Notes under the pieces: model-generated | Told to the model about the DNA's origin: nothing | The model's database searches: none | The model's input: only the letters and a program-made list of their open reading frames with translations | Program-made: the position numbers and the translations under genes | Origin: Konateibacter massiliensis | Lineage (GTDB): Bacteria; Bacillota; Clostridia; Lachnospirales; Lachnospiraceae | NCBI RefSeq assembly: GCF_900184995.1 | Contig: NZ_LT860099.1 | Span: 1,080,269-1,144,268, forward strand | Direction of reading: 5' to 3' | Length of the DNA stretch: 64,000 nt | Part shown: positions 62,098-64,000 of the stretch, in pieces | How the letters are laid out: each line of letters opens with the position of its first letter | Numbering within the stretch: position 1 is the first letter of the stretch

Positions 62098-62257
62098 AAT
62101 TTTATCTATCTCCTTCTATCACAGGTCGTTGTAATAATCCTTTTCCTAATTCCTTGCCTTTTCTATCTTACATAAAAAAGAGCCTAATACAGCTATATAT
62201 TTTACCATGAAAGTCCATATAACTCAACAAAAACCGAATGAAAAGTAAAAAACACAA

Positions 62258-62278
62258 AAAGCACCCCAAGGATGCTTT
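62258..62278 (-). terminator. Terminator after LysM/GH18 gene
   Basis: On the minus strand AAAGCATCC pairs with GGGTGCTTT (one G-U), 3-base loop, followed by TTGTGTTTTTT. It lies about 27 bases past the stop. Confidence 0.75.
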
Positions 62279-62304
62279 CTTAAAAAATATATTTTTATAT
62301 TAGC

Positions 62305-63585
62305 TTATACTAACTTTATGATATCAAAATTAGAATTTATAATGGTCCACAACTGCGCATTATAAATCATAATATTCCAAACTCCGTTTCCATATATGTC
62401 GTACTCATCAATAAGTTTCATTAAGGCATCTAAGCTTCTTGCATCGACAAACCAAATAATATGCTGTTCTTCCGTATTATAATAATATTCATAATAATAA
62501 AAATAAGGTGTCTGTGATATCTCATCAAATTGTATTACTGAATTAGTCTCATATGCTATTCCCAAAACTGAACTGATAGATAGTGAATAAGCATTTTGTC
62601 GGTTAGATGAAATATTCCAGTCATACCCAATTACCGGATTGCCAATATTAATTTTATCTGCCGGAACATTCTGTAAAATATACTCAGTTAATGCCTGAAT
62701 GTAATTAATATTACTTACCGGAGCAGGAGGAGCATAATTAGTTCCCCATACAAACCTCATAAAAACAAACCCGTTTATATAATCACTAAATTTCGAATAA
62801 TCAATCTTTGCAATAGATGTCTGGCCGTTGTTTATCGTAACGTCGTAGTTAATTGTTATGAAGAACAAGAAATTTTCTTGCTGTAAACGATTTGATATTC
62901 TTTTTACAAGGTTAATATAAAGATCCTGATTCTCTTCATTTAGGTAGTAGAATACCATATTAATCCCCTGATAACCTTTATCTCTTATTATCTGTAAAAA
63001 TTGATCCGTGTTTTTTTCTTGCAAATCTTCATTTAACAATATCTGATAATCTAGCTCCATATTCTGCTGTCCGTGAGGTGTTAATGTCGTCAAAAGCATT
63101 AATGGTATTACATTATACTCTTTCGCAGTTTTTATTACATAGGAATCATCTTGATAAGAAATGATGTTACCTTCTTTTGTTATCGTGTAATTGAAAACAG
63201 ATAAATATGTTAAATTTGGCAATGTACGAATCAGTGTATTTTTGCTTATATAGGAGTAACAAAAGCCATTTGTAGCAATCTCTCCCCTGGTTTCATAGCT
63301 GATTACTATTACTTCATCCGCAATCACTTCTCTTGTCGTTAAAAACGGATTATTACGAAGCAGCTGCATTGTAGTTACATTATATAAATCTGCTATGCTT
63401 TCTAGTGTCTCATTTGATTGAACTGTATGAACTAATTTGGGATATGTTATGACCAAAGCTTGGCCTTCCACCAAATTACTAACCACTGATAATCCGTTTT
63501 CTAAAACTAATCTTTCTACCGTTATTCCATATTTTTGTGCAATTGTTTCAATTGTATCTCCCTTTTTTACCACATATATTTCCAT
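62305..63585 (-). CDS. LysM plus GH18-fold protein, catalytic residues lost
   Basis: A 426-residue protein with two N-terminal LysM domains (about residues 3-47 and 51-96) that bind cell-wall glycan, followed by a glycoside hydrolase 18-type barrel as in the spore enzymes YaaH/SleL. No signal peptide, like those spore proteins. The active-site strand of SleL-type enzymes reads G-(I/V)-N-I-D-F-E; here residues 207-213 read G-I-N-M-V-F-Y, so the Asp is Val211 and the catalytic Glu is Tyr213. It should bind but not cut glycan, perhaps as a spore-coat or cortex structural protein. Its terminator makes it a single-gene unit. Confidence 0.85.
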   Translation of the reverse strand: MEIYVVKKGDTIETIAQKYGITVERLVLENGLSVVSNLVEGQALVITYPKLVHTVQSNETLESIADLYNVTTMQLLRNNPFLTTREVIADEVIVISYETRGEIATNGFCYSYISKNTLIRTLPNLTYLSVFNYTITKEGNIISYQDDSYVIKTAKEYNVIPLMLLTTLTPHGQQNMELDYQILLNEDLQEKNTDQFLQIIRDKGYQGINMVFYYLNEENQDLYINLVKRISNRLQQENFLFFITINYDVTINNGQTSIAKIDYSKFSDYINGFVFMRFVWGTNYAPPAPVSNINYIQALTEYILQNVPADKINIGNPVIGYDWNISSNRQNAYSLSISSVLGIAYETNSVIQFDEISQTPYFYYYEYYYNTEEQHIIWFVDARSLDALMKLIDEYDIYGNGVWNIMIYNAQLWTIINSNFDIIKLV

Positions 63586-63648
63586 ATATAGCTCACAATA
63601 ACTACTATTTTAACAAATATATGTTTATAAAATTGAAAAAGTACTATA

Positions 63649-64000
63649 TCAGTCATTTGATTGTATCATAATTAAAATTCCTGATTGGAACTGAATATTC
63701 GCTGTTTCTTCCACAATCTCATTGCTCACGCCAAAGCCTCCTGACCGATTCGTCAGGAGATGTTCCTTCAGCGGATATTTAAAGCCTGTCAAAGTGAGGC
63801 CTCTCACCTCGTTTGTCAACGCAAGCAGAGAAACATAGTTTCCGTACTGCTCTGCTTTTTTAATCTCTCTCCCTTTGTTTAACAACATGATTTTATTATG
63901 CTCATCCACGATGTAACAATCAATCTCTTTTTCCAAAGGCAGTGTCAGACATTGTATATTCCCCAAAAGATGATCCACCCTGCTGCCTGTGGCACCGACA
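63649..64000 (-). CDS. thiN: Thiamine pyrophosphokinase, C-terminal part (cut by window edge)
   Basis: The last 117 residues of a thiamine diphosphokinase, which converts thiamine to TPP. The visible start reads GATGSRVDHLLGNIQCL, the conserved motif at the active site, followed by a beta-rich C-terminal domain with the GLTLTGFKYPL and SNEI patterns of the family. The gene continues past the right edge, so its start and neighbours are not seen. It is 63 bases ahead of the LysM gene. Confidence 0.9.
   Translation of the reverse strand, partial: VGATGSRVDHLLGNIQCLTLPLEKEIDCYIVDEHNKIMLLNKGREIKKAEQYGNYVSLLALTNEVRGLTLTGFKYPLKEHLLTNRSGGFGVSNEIVEETANIQFQSGILIMIQSND

Overview
The window looks like a low-GC, endospore-forming, anaerobic Firmicute, most likely Lachnospiraceae (Clostridia). 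It carries spoIIGA-sigE, sigG, a Spo0E-like phosphatase, a SpoVD-like PBP with a PASTA domain, LL-diaminopimelate aminotransferase (DapL) rather than the acylated lysine route, a cobalamin methionine synthase whose reactivation domain is a separate gene, and several TTG start codons preceded by strong Shine-Dalgarno sites. The family assignment is inferred from gene content and style, not from a marker phylogeny. No rRNA, tRNA, CRISPR array or intact insertion sequence was found.

Layout. 1-6.6 kb (minus): rel, a metallo-beta-lactamase-fold hydrolase, HemZ-type radical SAM protein, HD-GYP phosphodiesterase, hisS and aspS (cut by the left edge), driven by a promoter just upstream of rel. 6.8-9.0 kb (minus): iscS-iscU-apt, divergent from the Rrf2/IscR-type regulator at 9.3 kb, with back-to-back sigma-A promoters and a perfect dyad between. 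9.7-13.1 kb (plus): an unusual folded element (a four-way junction with no unpaired joints, plus alternative helices), then the split metH system. 13.2-17.8 kb: a phzF remnant, ogt, degV, and an arabinose/fucose isomerase-like gene divergent from an AraC regulator. 17.8-19.9 kb (minus): ylmC/ymxH-like gene and an ECF sigma/anti-sigma/membrane-protein operon whose sigma gene seems to start at AUU. 20.1-25.1 kb: nitroreductase, sigG, dapL (plus), an ECF-transporter S component coupled to a kinase under a MerR-type promoter, and a PHP phosphatase.

25.4-30.4 kb (minus): a MacAB-type ABC export operon (adaptor, permease, repeat-rich lipoprotein, ATPase) in which three of the four proteins carry low-complexity segments. 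30.6-36.4 kb (minus): rpsO-pnp and rimO-pgsA-cinA. 36.6-44.6 kb (minus): a YtfQRT/YjfF-like sugar ABC importer preceded by a YesM/YesN-type two-component system. 44.7-59.5 kb (minus): the division and cell-wall cluster mraZ-rsmH-ftsL-pbpB-spoVD-mraY-murD-ftsW/spoVE-murA-ftsQ-ftsZ, followed by spoIIGA-sigE. It lacks murE, murF, murG and ftsA. 59.6-64 kb (minus): Spo0E-like gene, lgt, ychF, a LysM/GH18-fold protein that has lost its catalytic residues, and a thiamine pyrophosphokinase cut by the right edge.

Together the region is a mainly vegetative housekeeping and envelope segment with a sporulation layer (sigE, sigG, spoVD/spoVE, spo0E) and two accessory transport units (sugar import at 36-45 kb, MacAB-like export at 25-30 kb). 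The features most worth pursuing are the folded element at 9749-9946, the catalytically dead GH18 spore-type protein, the shared Met-Pro-Ser-Gly repeats of the exporter, and the AUU-initiated ECF sigma factor.
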